This document shows positions 1-10,930 of a stretch of DNA of 64,000 bases, in pieces. The notes beneath the pieces were generated by a model. It made no database searches. It was given only the letters and a program-made list of their open reading frames with translations, and had not been told where the DNA came from. A program made the translations under genes and the position numbers. Every line of letters starts with the position of its first letter. The stretch's first letter is position 1. The stretch is from Polytrichum commune (lineage: Eukaryota; Streptophyta; Polytrichopsida; Polytrichales; Polytrichaceae): the NCBI GenBank assembly GCA_950295325.1, contig OX485809.1, positions 4,402,001 to 4,466,000 on the forward strand, in the 5' to 3' direction.

Positions 1-195
1 CCAAAACACTTTATTTTGTTAGTCATTTTTTTTAGTAATTGCCCAAAGTAAGAGGTTGCCTTTTTCTAATGGCTTGGTGGACCATTCCGACTACAGTCAA
101 AGCAAATTCACCATTGACAAGAATGTCTAGGGTATGCAAGTGTAATTCAATTATTTTTCTTTATTTGGACGGTCCATAATTTGATTAGTGTGTGG

Positions 196-520
196 TTTGG
201 TGAGGATCAAAGAACAAACACCATAGAGACACAAGTTGAAAAGAGTTTGCACTATGTCTTCAAATCGATTGACTACTCCTCACTTAATAGTGAAAACACT
301 TGGGAGGACCTATATACTCAATTCAAGATTGCCACATTCATGTACTTCCAATAACCATAAGTAAATTAGACAAGGTCCGATTTTCAATCTGGTTTTTGTC
401 GATGTTTCATCATAGATTTGCTAATGCAACCCAACTTTGAAAACATAATTCTGATCAATAGAAGAAAGAGAACAAGATAAAACGAACCGAACAACACCTC
501 AGAGCTTAGAAGATTGCATA
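196..520 (+). repeat. Dispersed repeat family R1, copy 1 (in gene A intron)
   Basis: About 320 bp running from a TTTGGTGAGGATCAAAG motif matches 44117-44430 in the same orientation, and 33665-33905 reverse-complemented over a shorter span. Shared landmarks are a GACACA..GTTTAGAAGAG box, an ACTATGTCTTCAAAT box and a TCTGATTTNCAATC box. It lies in the intron after the NOI exon of gene A. No terminal repeats or coding capacity were found; the class is unknown. Confidence 0.6.
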
Positions 521-565
521 TGAATTGATTGTTTGTCATATTCACATACATGTGACACACAATAC

Positions 566-2027
566 CTTGCTCATGATCCTTGAGGTTTGCCATATTCCTC
601 CCATGAGGTTCATCGCTCCCTTGAGGAGGAGGAGGAGGAGCACTAGTTGGTTTCCCATACAATATTGCAGCTAAGTCCGGATTCTCAGCTGGATCGTTGG
701 GGTTGATTATTTTCCCTGCTTTGGCTGCACGAGCTTCATCAAACACCGCAGTGTATGTCAGGCCATCATCCCAAGCTCCAAATTCTGGAACATGAAGCCG
801 CTGCATCATCATCATCAAATCCATCAACTGCGCGTCGTGTGAATACAGTGATCCGATTCAGAGCCCATATCATATTATGTGAATCAGGCGATGATACAAA
901 TGATTCCTCTCAGGAATCAAAGCCAAATGCTGCAGCGGAAACATAATTGGCAAGCGATTTAGAGAGACAACCTCACTTAGCCTCATGCACAGACACATTA
1001 CAAGATCCGCTTCAGACCTCTGCATTTTCTTTCACCAATGTCGAAATGCGACGCACAATTTGTAACTGACTCAACGCACTGGGCGAGATTTTGTTGCGTT
1101 AATGAGAGGGCCTCCGTTTTTGGGTGGTTCAATTGGAATGCACACCGTGTCACATTAATCATCCTCGTGTTTTCAGCTGGGGAAGGCCCTTCGTGTTGGG
1201 CTTTCCGAAAATTTTGGGCCATGTTCCTAGAGCAGGTCCCTTCATTTTTGAGAAGCCCTTTCTCTCTGGGCCTACTCCAGGTTGCAACATCCAAGTTTGA
1301 ATGTAAATTTGTATGTACAAAATCTTGGTGATTTCAAAATATAAAACTTAGGGATTCAATACAATGGATGATGTGGGTGGACGTCGTGGTGGTGGTGGTG
1401 GTGAGGTTGTCATTCCATCGTTTTGAGAACGGTAGATGAAAATGATGATGCATGGGGGTTGGTTTGGGCCTCGAGGAGGACCACGTCAATGTAAATTAGG
1501 TCAAAGCAATGAATGCTATTAGTTTCAAAATTCATGTTTTAGCAACTGCTTAGTGATTACCGATGTAATTACCATCTAGAAGAGATCCTGACTATGAGAG
1601 AGATTATAAGGAATAGGGTAAGTGTCATGGAATTATCATCAAGTTGAGGAGATTATGATTCCACCCAAAGATTTTAAAGATGAAAGACTAATGCGAGCAC
1701 TATATCCACCTCATATTGAAAATATCATATTTTCCTGAGAGATTGTTTACAGAGTTCTTGGTTGGTGTGCATGATTCTAAGATCTCTTCTGAGTGGAATG
1801 TACATTAGATAATGGAGATTCGGTGGACCCGACGTGCGGCCGCCCCATGCCCACTGAGCTACTAAAACTTTTGCGACCCACACAACAGTCAGCATGACCT
1901 CCACATGAGATCATTTGTACTATAAAGGACTTCAGCAAATTCAAAGGGCATATTTGCGCTTACTTCAAATGAAACGAAAACCAAGAAGCATGAATCTCAC
2001 CGCCATGAAAACGTCTCTTTAGTGTAG
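566..2027 (-). CDS. RIN4: RIN4-like immune regulator, gene A (5' part only; runs off left edge)
   Basis: Spliced gene on the minus strand. A mini-exon at 2001-2027 ends with ATG GCG (2006-2001) followed by the donor GTGAG, giving Met-Ala. The next exon, 566-800, follows an acceptor GATGATGCAG and opens in phase 0 with RLHVPEFGAWDD, the N-terminal NOI domain, then YTAVFDEARAAKAGK and NPNDPAENPDLA, then a proline-rich linker. It ends CAAG before the donor GTATTG, in phase 1. The remaining exons lie left of position 1. In the family, this domain carries the [LV]PxFGxW site cut by the bacterial protease AvrRpt2, and RIN4 sits on the inner plasma membrane guarded by NLR receptors. Here the usual Lys of VPKFG is Glu, which still fits the cleavage consensus. 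The threonine matching Arabidopsis T21 (in YTAVF) is present. Exon sizes and phases match gene B at 26.8-30.5 kb. Whether the rest of the gene is intact cannot be seen. Confidence 0.82.
801..2000 (-). other. Intron 1 of gene A
   Basis: The 1.2-kb interval between the mini-exon and the NOI exon of gene A. It has GTGAG donor and CAG acceptor borders on the minus strand. Short open frames on both strands show no recognisable domain. A short GGTGGTGGTGG purine-rich run lies near 1389. No transposon ends were recognised. Confidence 0.6.
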
Positions 2028-4891
2028 CTATTTGGTTGGAGCTTGATTTATTCGGACTCTCTCTCTCTACCTGCACAGACAATCAATGTACTCCACTCAA
2101 TAAATAAATGAACCTTCTTATTCAACATTGAGAAAGGTAAGTTTCTACTCGACAACAAGAGGCCCCGGTGGCAGCTAAATATGTGTAACATTTGCATGGG
2201 TCAACGTTTGGTAAAACTTGTTTTGGAGCTATTCAAATATTTTCAAGAAGCCTTATTTTGGAGCTTTTTAATTTTTTTTTATTGAAGCATTTTATAGACT
2301 ATATTTTCTACAGAAATTAATAGATTTTCTTAGAAGTGAAAATAATAACCTTAGACGGGGTCTGAACTATGACCTTTAGTTTAGAGAAAATGCTTCTGAT
2401 TAGTCTCAAAAACAAATTCCAAAATGTGAATATTTTTCTAGTTTAGACACAAATGGTATAAATTGATCCCTCTCTACGGTCCATTCCTAATCCCAAGCTT
2501 ATTGCTTCTGTGTGTGAACTAACAAATCCTCAAGTCATTGCAAAACATTACAAGAGGTTCAGGAACAAGTGTTTTAAAGGCGGAGAATTGCCACCATGGC
2601 CCCATTCCGAGTCAGCCACCTCCTCGAGTTGGTTATTGGACATAACCAATAAACTTGTGGACAAACTCTTAGAATTATGGACGATATCGCAACTACACGG
2701 ATCGGATAAAACACTATGACGAGTTCTCATAACCCTCAATATGCTCTTGGATGAGCAATCGGACAATATGCTATGAACATCACCAAGCCCACGAGAACTT
2801 GTCAAGTTTCCAAATCCATGTGCAAAACGTGTCGAGACAGAGATCCTAATTCACATATGTCCGATTGACAACCCTGAAAATTCGATTATCACTTAGATTG
2901 CAGGCCATGATGAGCTTCCTACTCATTTTCTCCTCACTATTAGGATACATTTTCATCTGTCTGCATTGTAAGGAGTAACCGTATCGTCTACAAGCGGTCT
3001 CTCTGTCTACTTAAAGAGTTGTGCTTTCTTCCTTATCTTCATTTTTTCTTTCTTTCTTTGCAGGTGTGACCAGATAGAGACAGATGGTGTATAGCCTGTT
3101 TACTTCTTGCTAGAGGTGCACATCGAGATTTGGAGGTAAAAATCTAACATGGGAACCTGCGAAAGAGCGAATCTTCTGATTAGGGTTGTTGAGGGAAGAA
3201 GATCTGCACTTGTAGCACTTGCAGGCCACCACCTTTAGAACTTAGTTCGGAGCTGCTAAACCATTTCTTAAAACATTCACTAGGAGCTACTTTTCCATTA
3301 TAAGAGATTCTATAAATTCTCTTAGAAGTGAACTTCAATACTTAGGGTACGGTGACCACTGGTTTTTTTTTTAAATGCTTCTAATAACTTCTCAAACTGA
3401 CATTTGAAATTGCAAACTTTTTCTAAATCAGACACAAATTGTATCAATGGATTCCTCTCGATGCCCTCTTTTCAAGCAGGTCTCTCCTTTTGTGAAAGAA
3501 CAAATCATCAATTCATTCGAAGTATTCGAAGTGATTTGAAAACAACCGTTCTAAAAAGGGAGAAGTTGCCGCCCCGGGGTTCTTCCCGGGTGATCGACCG
3601 AAGCAGAATACTAGCAAATTAAGAACCAAATCAAGAACTGCAGCAGCTCCAGATGCATCTTCGAGTTCACTTGCAGCCTAATTCGACATGCCAAAAACAT
3701 TCATCCGAGAGGTCTAAATTTCTAAAACAAACATGTGCACAACTTGGCGAGATCATGATATATAAGAGTCAAGCTCTACTACTTTGCAGGTGACAAAGAA
3801 AGTACCTGGATGGTCGGTCGGTTGGTCGGTCGTATTCTCAGGGCATGATCGAACGGATCCTCATCGGCTAGCTGCTACTTGCTGCTCACAAATTGGATTC
3901 AATGTTTCAGAACCAAATTTGAATTGATTAATCTACGATCGATCCTCACCACCAAAAGACTATTTTCTTACCCTTCCGATGATCACAGTCAGCAGCCGAT
4001 TTGCATCCCGGCCATTCGATAGACACTGTCTGCGTGTTTCTTCACTGCAATCACCAGCAACTTGGTATCGATCGATCCAGGCTTCCAAACTTGACATCAA
4101 ACATTGATCAATAATTCGAAGCAGTGCTTTGGTTCACCCAATTTCCCAACCCTGCCAGCTGAAACTAATCAATTCTCCCGAATCATTACACTAAATGCTG
4201 TAATTAGTCTCAGTTCTTCTCGTTCATTGGTGTACCTAATTCGGTTTGTGACTTATTCTAAACCCTTAGAATATAAGTGTAGAATGAACACAAAGGATAT
4301 GAAAATGTCAAAATAAAAAATGAAAATCAAGTGAGAGGTATAGTAAGTATGACCTATGTGCACACATGGCAAATCCACCATGTCGCACATTGTGACAGAG
4401 GAAACTTGAAGTGAGTGAAGATTCCAACATAGCCTATAAGTACATGGGCCATGGACTTGTGGCATGTCACTTGGGGACCACAGTCCCACACTGTACCATT
4501 CATGAGGTTTTGGGCAGCAAGATCATAGTAGGTTAATATTAATGAGACAATTTATCAACTATCACATCCAAAAGATATGGATGAATTTTGAAAAATTCTA
4601 GCATAAAAATTCTCTAAGGAGTTGAGATATGGTTCAATTTTTTTTGAGTTGAATGGCTTGTGGGTGGCTTGTAAATCCACTTTAAAAGGCCAATCCAATG
4701 AATGATGGTTGATTAAATAGGATCATTCCAAGTACTGAAATTTGTTAAGGTGGCATACTTACCTTAGCACTTTCAAACCCTCAGTGACCCAAAGTTGGGT
4801 TTAACAACCGGACTTGACGTAGAGACATACAAACACAAATTAAAAGTGGTCAAGTAACAAAAAATATTAATTCAACTTGAACCAAGGCCAC
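2028..4891. other. Region upstream of gene A, with degenerate tandem duplication
   Basis: This should contain the 5' leader and promoter of gene A, but I could not place a start site. The sequence just upstream of the mini-exon (2031-2110) aligns loosely with the equivalent stretch above gene B (30486-30560), supporting a shared ancestral leader. 2218-2610 and 3235-3590 are degenerate direct copies about 1 kb apart, sharing a TTCTTAGAAGTGAA box, a CAGACACAAATxGTAT box and a GGxGAAxTTGCC box. The remainder shows nothing recognisable. Confidence 0.4.
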
Positions 4892-5525
4892 TTAGGGCGG
4901 TGCCGTACGGGCGGCAGGCAGCTCAGCCTACCGCCCCTGATTGGCTGAGCCGTAGAGTCGAAGACCACACTAGTGGCAGGCAGGTGCCCGGCAATCCTCG
5001 CTGGCGGTCTCAAGCGGCACCGTATTTCTCCCAGGGGATACCGCCTGGTATCTCCCCGTTGCCGTGCCACATAAGCTGCGGGGCCCGCCATCTGCGACTC
5101 CGACCACAGGAAGATGCTCCGCGCTCCTCCCTTCCCTCGCGACCTCGACTGTGCTCGACCTCGACTCCACGCCTGCTCTCCTCCCGCGCCAGCCACGCTC
5201 CGACAACCCTCCTCCGCGACGTCGCCATCGCCATCGCCGATCCCGCGCCCGCACCGAGCGCATCCCCGCACCCCGCCTGCGCCATCCCTGCCTCACAGGG
5301 GGGCCTTGCCAATTTCCATTTGGCGTTTTCAACCGGAGACCACCCCCGCCCTCTGTGCACAGAGCCTCTTTGGGAGCACTGCCTCTTCCCCAACCTGGCC
5401 CATTCCAGTCGCTGCGTTCATTTCAGAGTTTTTTTCCACGATATTTTTTGATTTTTTCTTTAGGGTGTTATTTTTCAGCCATACCTACCCCCCACCACCT
5501 ATTTCCGAATTTTCTCAATTCTGTT

Positions 5526-7427
5526 ATGGATTTTTTCCCATTGCACTGGATGGACTCGCAGGGGACAATGCGGGACACCACAAGTCCCAAGATGAATGGC
5601 GCGACAGGTTCCACTCCACCGCCGGTACCCGCCGAATTTCGATCACAGCTTCCCGTCATGACCCCGCCTCCATTTTTCCAAGGATTTCCAGGTGCACCGA
5701 ATCAAATGCCGTTCATGTTTCGCATTCCTTCATGCCACACGTTCATGGAATGGGATTCCCGCCTCCTGTGCAGGGCAGTCCCAGTGCCACCATTGATCTC
5801 ACGGAGGGTTCGCAGAAACGCGGCTCTCAGGATTGTTTGACCGATCAGTCAAAGCCTACCAAGAGACAGAGGGTTGCGAAGAAAAAAATCGAAGTGGTCG
5901 AATTGGATGATACGAAGGAGGATGTTGAGCTTATGAAGCATGCTGGCCCCTGGAAAGACCACTGGGTCATACAACTAATCGCCGTCCGGGGTGAAATGCA
6001 GAACATTTTTAGTGCTCTGCCAAAGCATGGTATTGTTGTCCACCAATGTGTTTTTTTTTTTTTTTTTTTTTTTTTTTCTTAGCACATATCACAAATATGT
6101 TATGTATGTAGCCCGCATTGCTCTTTTATTTAGTGTGAACATATTGTGCCAACTATTGCTGAATTTTTTTAGCTGAATGTCGACGCTTTCTGCCCACATC
6201 CGAGGCTGCTGGACTCTGCAGCATCATCTGCAGATTTGGGTAGTCTCTCTGCAGCCAATTCTTCTTGCCTGCCACATTTTTGGCCTCTGGTCTGCACTCT
6301 ATGCAGCCTGCAGAATTTTCACTCTGCTGGGCTTCGGGATGCAGAGCAGAAACCTTTGAGTGCAGGCTGCAGATTTTTTTTCCCCCTACCACAGTCCAGG
6401 CAATCCCAAAACAGTAAGGTTTTCTTCTGTTTCTTTTGCTGGGGTGGGTTCTGCTCGGGTGGGTTCTGCAGACAACACTGCTGCAGGCCCCCAGAGCCCC
6501 TGTTCCTAAATTGTTTTCTCCTACTTGTTGTATGTGGCTCACAGGGGGTCCTGTATGTGGCTCCTTTGTGCTACAGAGGCCCCTGGACCTTTGCAGTCTG
6601 CACTGCATACTACAGATTGCAGTAAACTCCCTGCCCAATATTTCTGTTCGGCTTTCTGGGCCTTCGGTGGCTCCCTGCGCATTCGATCTGTGCTGCATTC
6701 TGCAGCACAGACCAGGGCGTAATTTTGTGGTTTTTTTTTTGGGGGGGGGTTTTTTTGGTGGTTTTTTGCTGCTGCCTGGGTTTGGGATTGTGATTGCTTA
6801 TGTGGACCAGAATTATGTCTGTTAGAGGTCAAAAGTATGGACATACCAACCGTGTGAAATATGTACTTCAATTGCAACCACAGACAATCCCTTAGCATCG
6901 ACATGACGCCGGCTTGACCACATAGTTTGTGTGCAAGTGCAGGTGTGGACAATTGGTCGCGTTTGCATACCAAGCTAGTGTCGTTGTGCCCGGATTTCAC
7001 GAAGGATAGCGAGGCCTATCGGAAGAAATGGGCGGCCATCTACAACGACTACAAAGAAGATAAGGCCATGAACGCGAAGTTGGGGTCGAACCGATTGGAG
7101 AAGTGCCGTTGGTTTTCGCTCGTGGATGAATTTATGTTTGACAGGGCTAACGTGGTTTCGCATGCACATTCAAGCGCCGTGAACCCGGATGGGCCCAAGT
7201 GCGTGGCCAATTCCGACACAAACACATACGATCAACGAAGCGGGGAGAGCACATCCAAGTCCCCCGAGCCTAAGCGTAAGGAAGAGATTTTCTTGGAGCA
7301 TTATATTGGTAAGATAGAAGAAAGTGGTAAGAGCCTCATGGAAGGAATGAAATCGAGCGAAGACATGAAAATGGCATTACTTTTAAGTATGCAACAAATA
7401 ATGGCCAAGCTAGTTGAGAAGCTACAG
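5526..7427 (+). pseudogene. Harbinger ORF1, Myb/SANT-like DNA-binding protein (frameshifted)
   Basis: Two exons. Exon 1 (5526-6029) starts at an ATG giving MDFFPLHWMD, followed by a proline-rich stretch. Around 5725-5745 the reading frame changes and continues as SATIDLTEGSQKRG, a KR-rich tract and then the first half of a Myb/SANT-like domain (PWKDHWVIQLIAVRGEM). The donor at 6030 and acceptor at 6941-6942 join in phase (G|GT) to exon 2, which gives VDNWSRLHTKL, YRKKWAAIYNDYKEDK and a charged, probably coiled C-terminal part ending near 7427 at a CAG|GTAGTT donor; a further exon is possible. In this transposon family ORF1 assists the transposase and carries the nuclear import and DNA-binding functions. 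The frame change makes it a pseudogene, although the splice sites are intact. Confidence 0.72.
6030..6942 (+). other. ORF1 intron with CTGCAG-rich block
   Basis: The intron between the two ORF1 exons holds a run of about 30 T near 6050-6078 and a block at 6216-6705 with eight CTGCAG palindromes (6216, 6228, 6249, 6308, 6367, 6466, 6481, 6700) plus many half sites. Chance would give about one site per 4 kb. A homopolymer region of T then G lies at 6730-6760. Confidence 0.6.
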
Positions 7428-7436
7428 GTAGTTGCT

Positions 7437-8845
7437 CTAGCAATCATCATGTATTGGAAAAGTTTCTGCAATACAAGCCTTGGTTTTGGCCATCCAAAGG
7501 CTCTTCGCTATTCCATTCCGTCTTGCAGAATGCTCTTTTGATGTTTTTCCTCCCGTGCCCATAGCAATTTGAAACTCTTTTGCACATTCTTGCTTTAAGT
7601 ATTCCAGAGTCTCTCTGTAGTTGTCAACGATACCCGCCAAGCTGGTAAGTGCGTGGTTCGTGACGGCTAACCTCTCCTGTGTGGATGTGCCTACTTACCT
7701 ACCGACTGATAGACTGTTGTGCATTTCCTCCGTCGCTTTCTACATCCACTCTGATTTCCAGAAAGTGTCACCGAATATGATGCATATGTTATGCAACACC
7801 AAGCATGTGCTCACAAGGTCCGGCACATTTTTCAGGTGCACGTCGATTCTCTTGAGCAAGATGCGCTACCTGCCCTTTAGCATGCCAAATGCGCGCTCCA
7901 CGCACATGCGTGTCGAGCTCTGCACATAATTCCAGTGATACTCCTCTCTCGTCAAGCCGTCCTTGTGACCTCTGAATGGTGCTAGCATCCATGGTCGGCA
8001 TGGATATGCGGCATCACCGACAAGTGCGTATTGTGATAGTCTTCCATCTTCACAGAACTTCCCAATATCTATCCTTCCCAAAGATTCGCATCATGCATAG
8101 AGCCTGCCCAGCCTATATCGAAATCCCAGAATAAACATTTACTAAAAACCACCCCCTGCAAGAGAATGGAGTGGAAGCCTTTTCGGTTATAGTAATCGGC
8201 GGCGTGTAACCGCGGCGCCATAATGGGAATGTGGGAGCCATCCACGGCCCCGACCACATATGGTATGCCGTGAATGTCCTAAAACTCTTCTGTAAATTTT
8301 TCCATAACTCTAGTTGTAGGCCATCTGATGTATGTCTTCAACAAAACGGATTTCACTGCACCTGTGAATTGTGAGACCGCAAGTTGACTTGTGGATAGAC
8401 CAATTTTATACAAATATGCGATGCTTTGCATTGAATTACCTGTCGCAAGCCTAGATATGGATACGGCTACCTTCACTTGCACAGGAACTGCTAGTCACAT
8501 GTTCGTATCTTGCCTCAGCATGTACGGTGCAAGAGTGCTGCACAAATATTCGAATGTCGACACATCCATGCGCATTCTCCCTTTGAACTCCCTCGCGTTG
8601 AATGACCCCAACAAGTTTTGATCAAAGAATCATGGCCGGTGCAAGCCTCTTTCATGCGCCCAGAGGCGTCGTGGGCGCGCCGCGAGAAGTCTCCTATATC
8701 CATGCAGTGCCAGGGTCATGAAACATAGTTGTTGCCGCTGCCACACAAGAATTGCTCCATGGTTGGTTGAAACACTCTCGAGGATGACGAATAGAGAGCA
8801 TTGAAAAACAAACAATATCACGAACCTCTTGCCCTCTTCGTCCAT
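7437..8845 (-). pseudogene. PIF/Harbinger DDE transposase (several stops and a frameshift)
   Basis: Read from 8845 down on the minus strand. The N-terminal part contains REFKGRMRMDVSTFEYLCSTL, the helical region RLATGNSMQSIAYLYKIGLS and then the catalytic core of the DDE_Tnp_4 type. The first Asp is in GAVDGSHIPI (codon near 8242), the second in LVGDAAYPCRPW (near 8015) and the Glu in CVERAFGMLKGR (near 7898), so all three catalytic residues remain. The gene is broken by in-frame stops at 8630-8632, 8495-8497, 8279-8281 and 7866-7868 and by a frame change near 8075 between NLWE and the following IDIGKF. The stops sit where W, R, Q and W are expected, which fits C-to-T decay of methylated DNA. 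The tail from about 7640 to 7437 gives a helical region starting AGIVDNYRETLEYL. Confidence 0.85.
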
Positions 8846-9219
8846 TTTCAGAGCTCACGAAACTGACCCTCGCAAATCCCAGCCAATAATCAACCTTCCA
8901 CATAAAGGTTGCAAGCCAGATTCGGTTTGGGTGGGAGAAAAAATTAGCGCAGGCTCTCTGTTGTGCACAGAGCCCTCTCTGTGACGCTGCTAGCAACTGT
9001 TGTCTGCCTGTGCAAAGAGGGAGCTCTGTGGCCTCTGCTCCCGCCTTACCTTGCCCAGCTCTCACCCTGCCGCAGCTTCTGGGTACCTTCACACCCGGGC
9101 CCTCTCTGCCACCCGTGTGGTGCAGAACCCTGGCACCCGGCGACCTGTCACCATCAACCCTACGTACAACCATAGCCTGCACGGGCAGGCAGGTTGCCTG
9201 CTATGTGGTAAGGCCCTTA

Positions 9220-9509
9220 TTAGCCATAGTGTTGTGGCAACACATCATGAGCCAAAAAGTTGACACATCAAGGCACAAAAAGCAAGCAACTGTGACAACA
9301 GAGCATGAGGATTCCTTGTTTCCACGCCATGTTTACTTAAATTTGGCACTTTTGGTGTAAATTAGGTTAAACCCTAAAAGGCCTCCAAAGTGAAGCAACT
9401 TCTTCTAAGACCATGATTGTACATTGAAACTCTCAGCCCACTATGAAAAACTTTCACAAACTAGGATAGAGTATTCGCAAAGCTTATGGATGACATGGAA
9501 CTTAAGGGA
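9220..9509. other. Unassigned spacer right of the Harbinger element
   Basis: About 290 bp between the right target duplication and repeat family R2. I see no open frame, RNA gene or terminal repeat in it. Confidence 0.5.
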
Positions 9510-9905
9510 ATGAAATCTGTAAAGTCTCTCAAAGAGGATGAAATTGTGGGCTTGATCCTTCTATGAGAAAAATTTCTATTTAAGATTTTGTTTAGCTCGT
9601 TGCATATTGAAGCCTCTTTTGAACATTGGGTGAAATTTTTGGGATTTCCTTTTTTCACATCTCAAACTTTGAAAGAATTTAGGATCCAAAATAGGGTATG
9701 CACATGGGATCCACTGTCTTTAAATCTTAGATTAGCCTATACAAGGCTAGCTTGATCCACCCATCTTGGTAGGACAAGCTAGAAAGTCGCTTGACACCAC
9801 TCTCTATTTATGGTAATTTGAACATTAAAAAAACTTGGATGCCTTTGTGTTAATTCTCATAAACTCAAGGTTTGGGACTAAACTCATAGTTTTATCTCCT
9901 TCCCA
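9510..9905 (+). repeat. Dispersed repeat family R2, copy 1
   Basis: Matches 36525-36945 (same orientation) and 58915-59300 (reverse complement). Shared blocks include a TTGATCCTTCT..GAGAAAA box, TATTGAAGCCTCTTTTGAA, a GCTTGATCCACCCATC box and the ending CTCAAGGTT.GGGACTAAAC. Copies differ by many substitutions. No target duplication or coding region was found, so the class is unknown; an LTR or LINE fragment is possible. Confidence 0.65.
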
Positions 9906-10057
9906 TTCCCCCTCGCCAGGTTCAACTTAAAAGCGGAGTATGGAAACTCAAGCCCTTATTGATTGGTGGGTTGGGTGCTTTGAGTCTAAAGATCATGAGG
10001 CGACCCATTATACAATTAACTTTCGGAGTTGTAGGCTATTCCAACCTGTTCTTAACA

Positions 10058-10105
10058 AGCATCCCACAAGCACTCACAAGCATCCCACAAGCATCCCACA
10101 AGCAT
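10058..10105 (+). repeat. Short tandem repeat, CCCACAAGCAT unit
   Basis: An 11-bp unit of the type CCCACAAGCAT occurs about four times with small changes (one unit has CACTCACAAGC). A run of A at about 10183-10197 follows and may be the poly-A tail of a retroposed fragment. Confidence 0.6.
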
Positions 10106-10214
10106 TTCTCTTCGCCCACCACCCTCACCCTTTCCAAATTATGGACTTCGAAGGTGCCAACCACCCCCAAATGCAACATTACCAAAAAAAAAAAAAAGGT
10201 ATTATAGGCCAATA

Positions 10215-10930
10215 GGGGTTGGCGAAATCAACTTGGGATCTAAGAAGAAGATTATCAACTTCTACCTTGGAAGATGTGATTCTCTTCACATTAACCCCCA
10301 ATCATTTGATATGGAAGTCAAGGAAGGTGGCAATATTGTTGTAATTGGTAGGAACTTTCTTCACCACCAAGACTATCATCTAGAGATGGCATGGCATGGC
10401 ATGTTCATTCCCTCTCTTAAACTTAAGTGGGGTAATGTTTGGGATGAAATGAGAAGTAACAAGAAAGGTGCCTTCATTTGGTTACTTTGGTACAAAGCTA
10501 TCGTAATGAACTCGTGGAGAGTAAGATTCAACACAAACATCGATGATAAGTGACACGTGTGTGCTTTCGACACCCTTGAGTCCATTGCTCATAGATTTGA
10601 AATTGTAGAATTGTTATGCAAGCCTAGGTTTTCTCTATTGGCATTGTGAACTTCATGAAAGCTCCACTCAACCACAAGGGACCATGGAGACCCCTTGATT
10701 GGCACCATGAAATCTTTGGGAAAAAATTTCTTCATATCTCAGTAAATACTCTAGAATTTGGCTTCTCTTAAGAGGCACCACTCTTTGGACCATTTGGATC
10801 AAAAGAATTGACGTGAACTTTAATCATGTACGATGGGATGTGAACAAAGTGCATCAAAGTATCTCGAAAGATCGTTCCAACCACGCACGCATTGTTGGGG
10901 AGAAATTGAAAGGTGCAAAGTACGATTGAT
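10215..10930 (+). pseudogene. Retroelement remnant with zf-RVT-like (reverse-transcriptase zinc-binding) region
   Basis: An open frame from 10233 gives a stretch including KGAFIWLLWYKAIVMNSWRV, then reads through a stop near 10551 into HVCAFDTLESIAHRF, after a frame change GIVNFMKAP and PWRPLDWHHEIFG, and after another RIWLLLRGTTLWTIWIK. The order (aromatic-rich FIWLLW block, HxC..ESxxHRF motif, then a tryptophan-rich tail) fits the zinc-binding region found after reverse transcriptase in plant non-LTR elements and in related host-domesticated proteins. No reverse-transcriptase core was found upstream, so this is a 5'-truncated, frameshifted fragment. The family assignment comes from motif order only. 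Confidence 0.5.

Larger units (their letters stand above)
4895..9216. mobile_element. PIF/Harbinger DNA transposon (near full length, inactive)
   Basis: A 4.32-kb element flanked by a direct TTA at 4892-4894 and 9217-9219, the 3-bp target duplication typical of this superfamily. The ends are inverted: GGGCGGTGCCGTAC on the left and, reverse-complemented, GGGCCTTACCACAT on the right, with a further CAGGC-rich match inside. It carries the two genes expected of PIF/Harbinger elements, ORF1 (Myb/SANT-like, plus strand) and a DDE transposase (minus strand), in convergent orientation. It is visibly richer in G+C than its surroundings, with a proline-rich open region near the left end. Both genes are broken, so it cannot be autonomous now. 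End positions are inferred from the TTA duplication and the weakly matched ends. Confidence 0.8.

Noticed and set aside
5064..5525. Long overlapping Pro/Ser/Arg-rich open frames on both strands
   Set aside because: GC-rich composition of the transposon's left end. The ORF1 start at 5526 is the plausible one; an upstream extension cannot be supported.
6153..7000. Open frames of 129-181 codons on both strands
   Set aside because: They lie in the ORF1 intron and derive from CTGCAG-rich low-complexity sequence.
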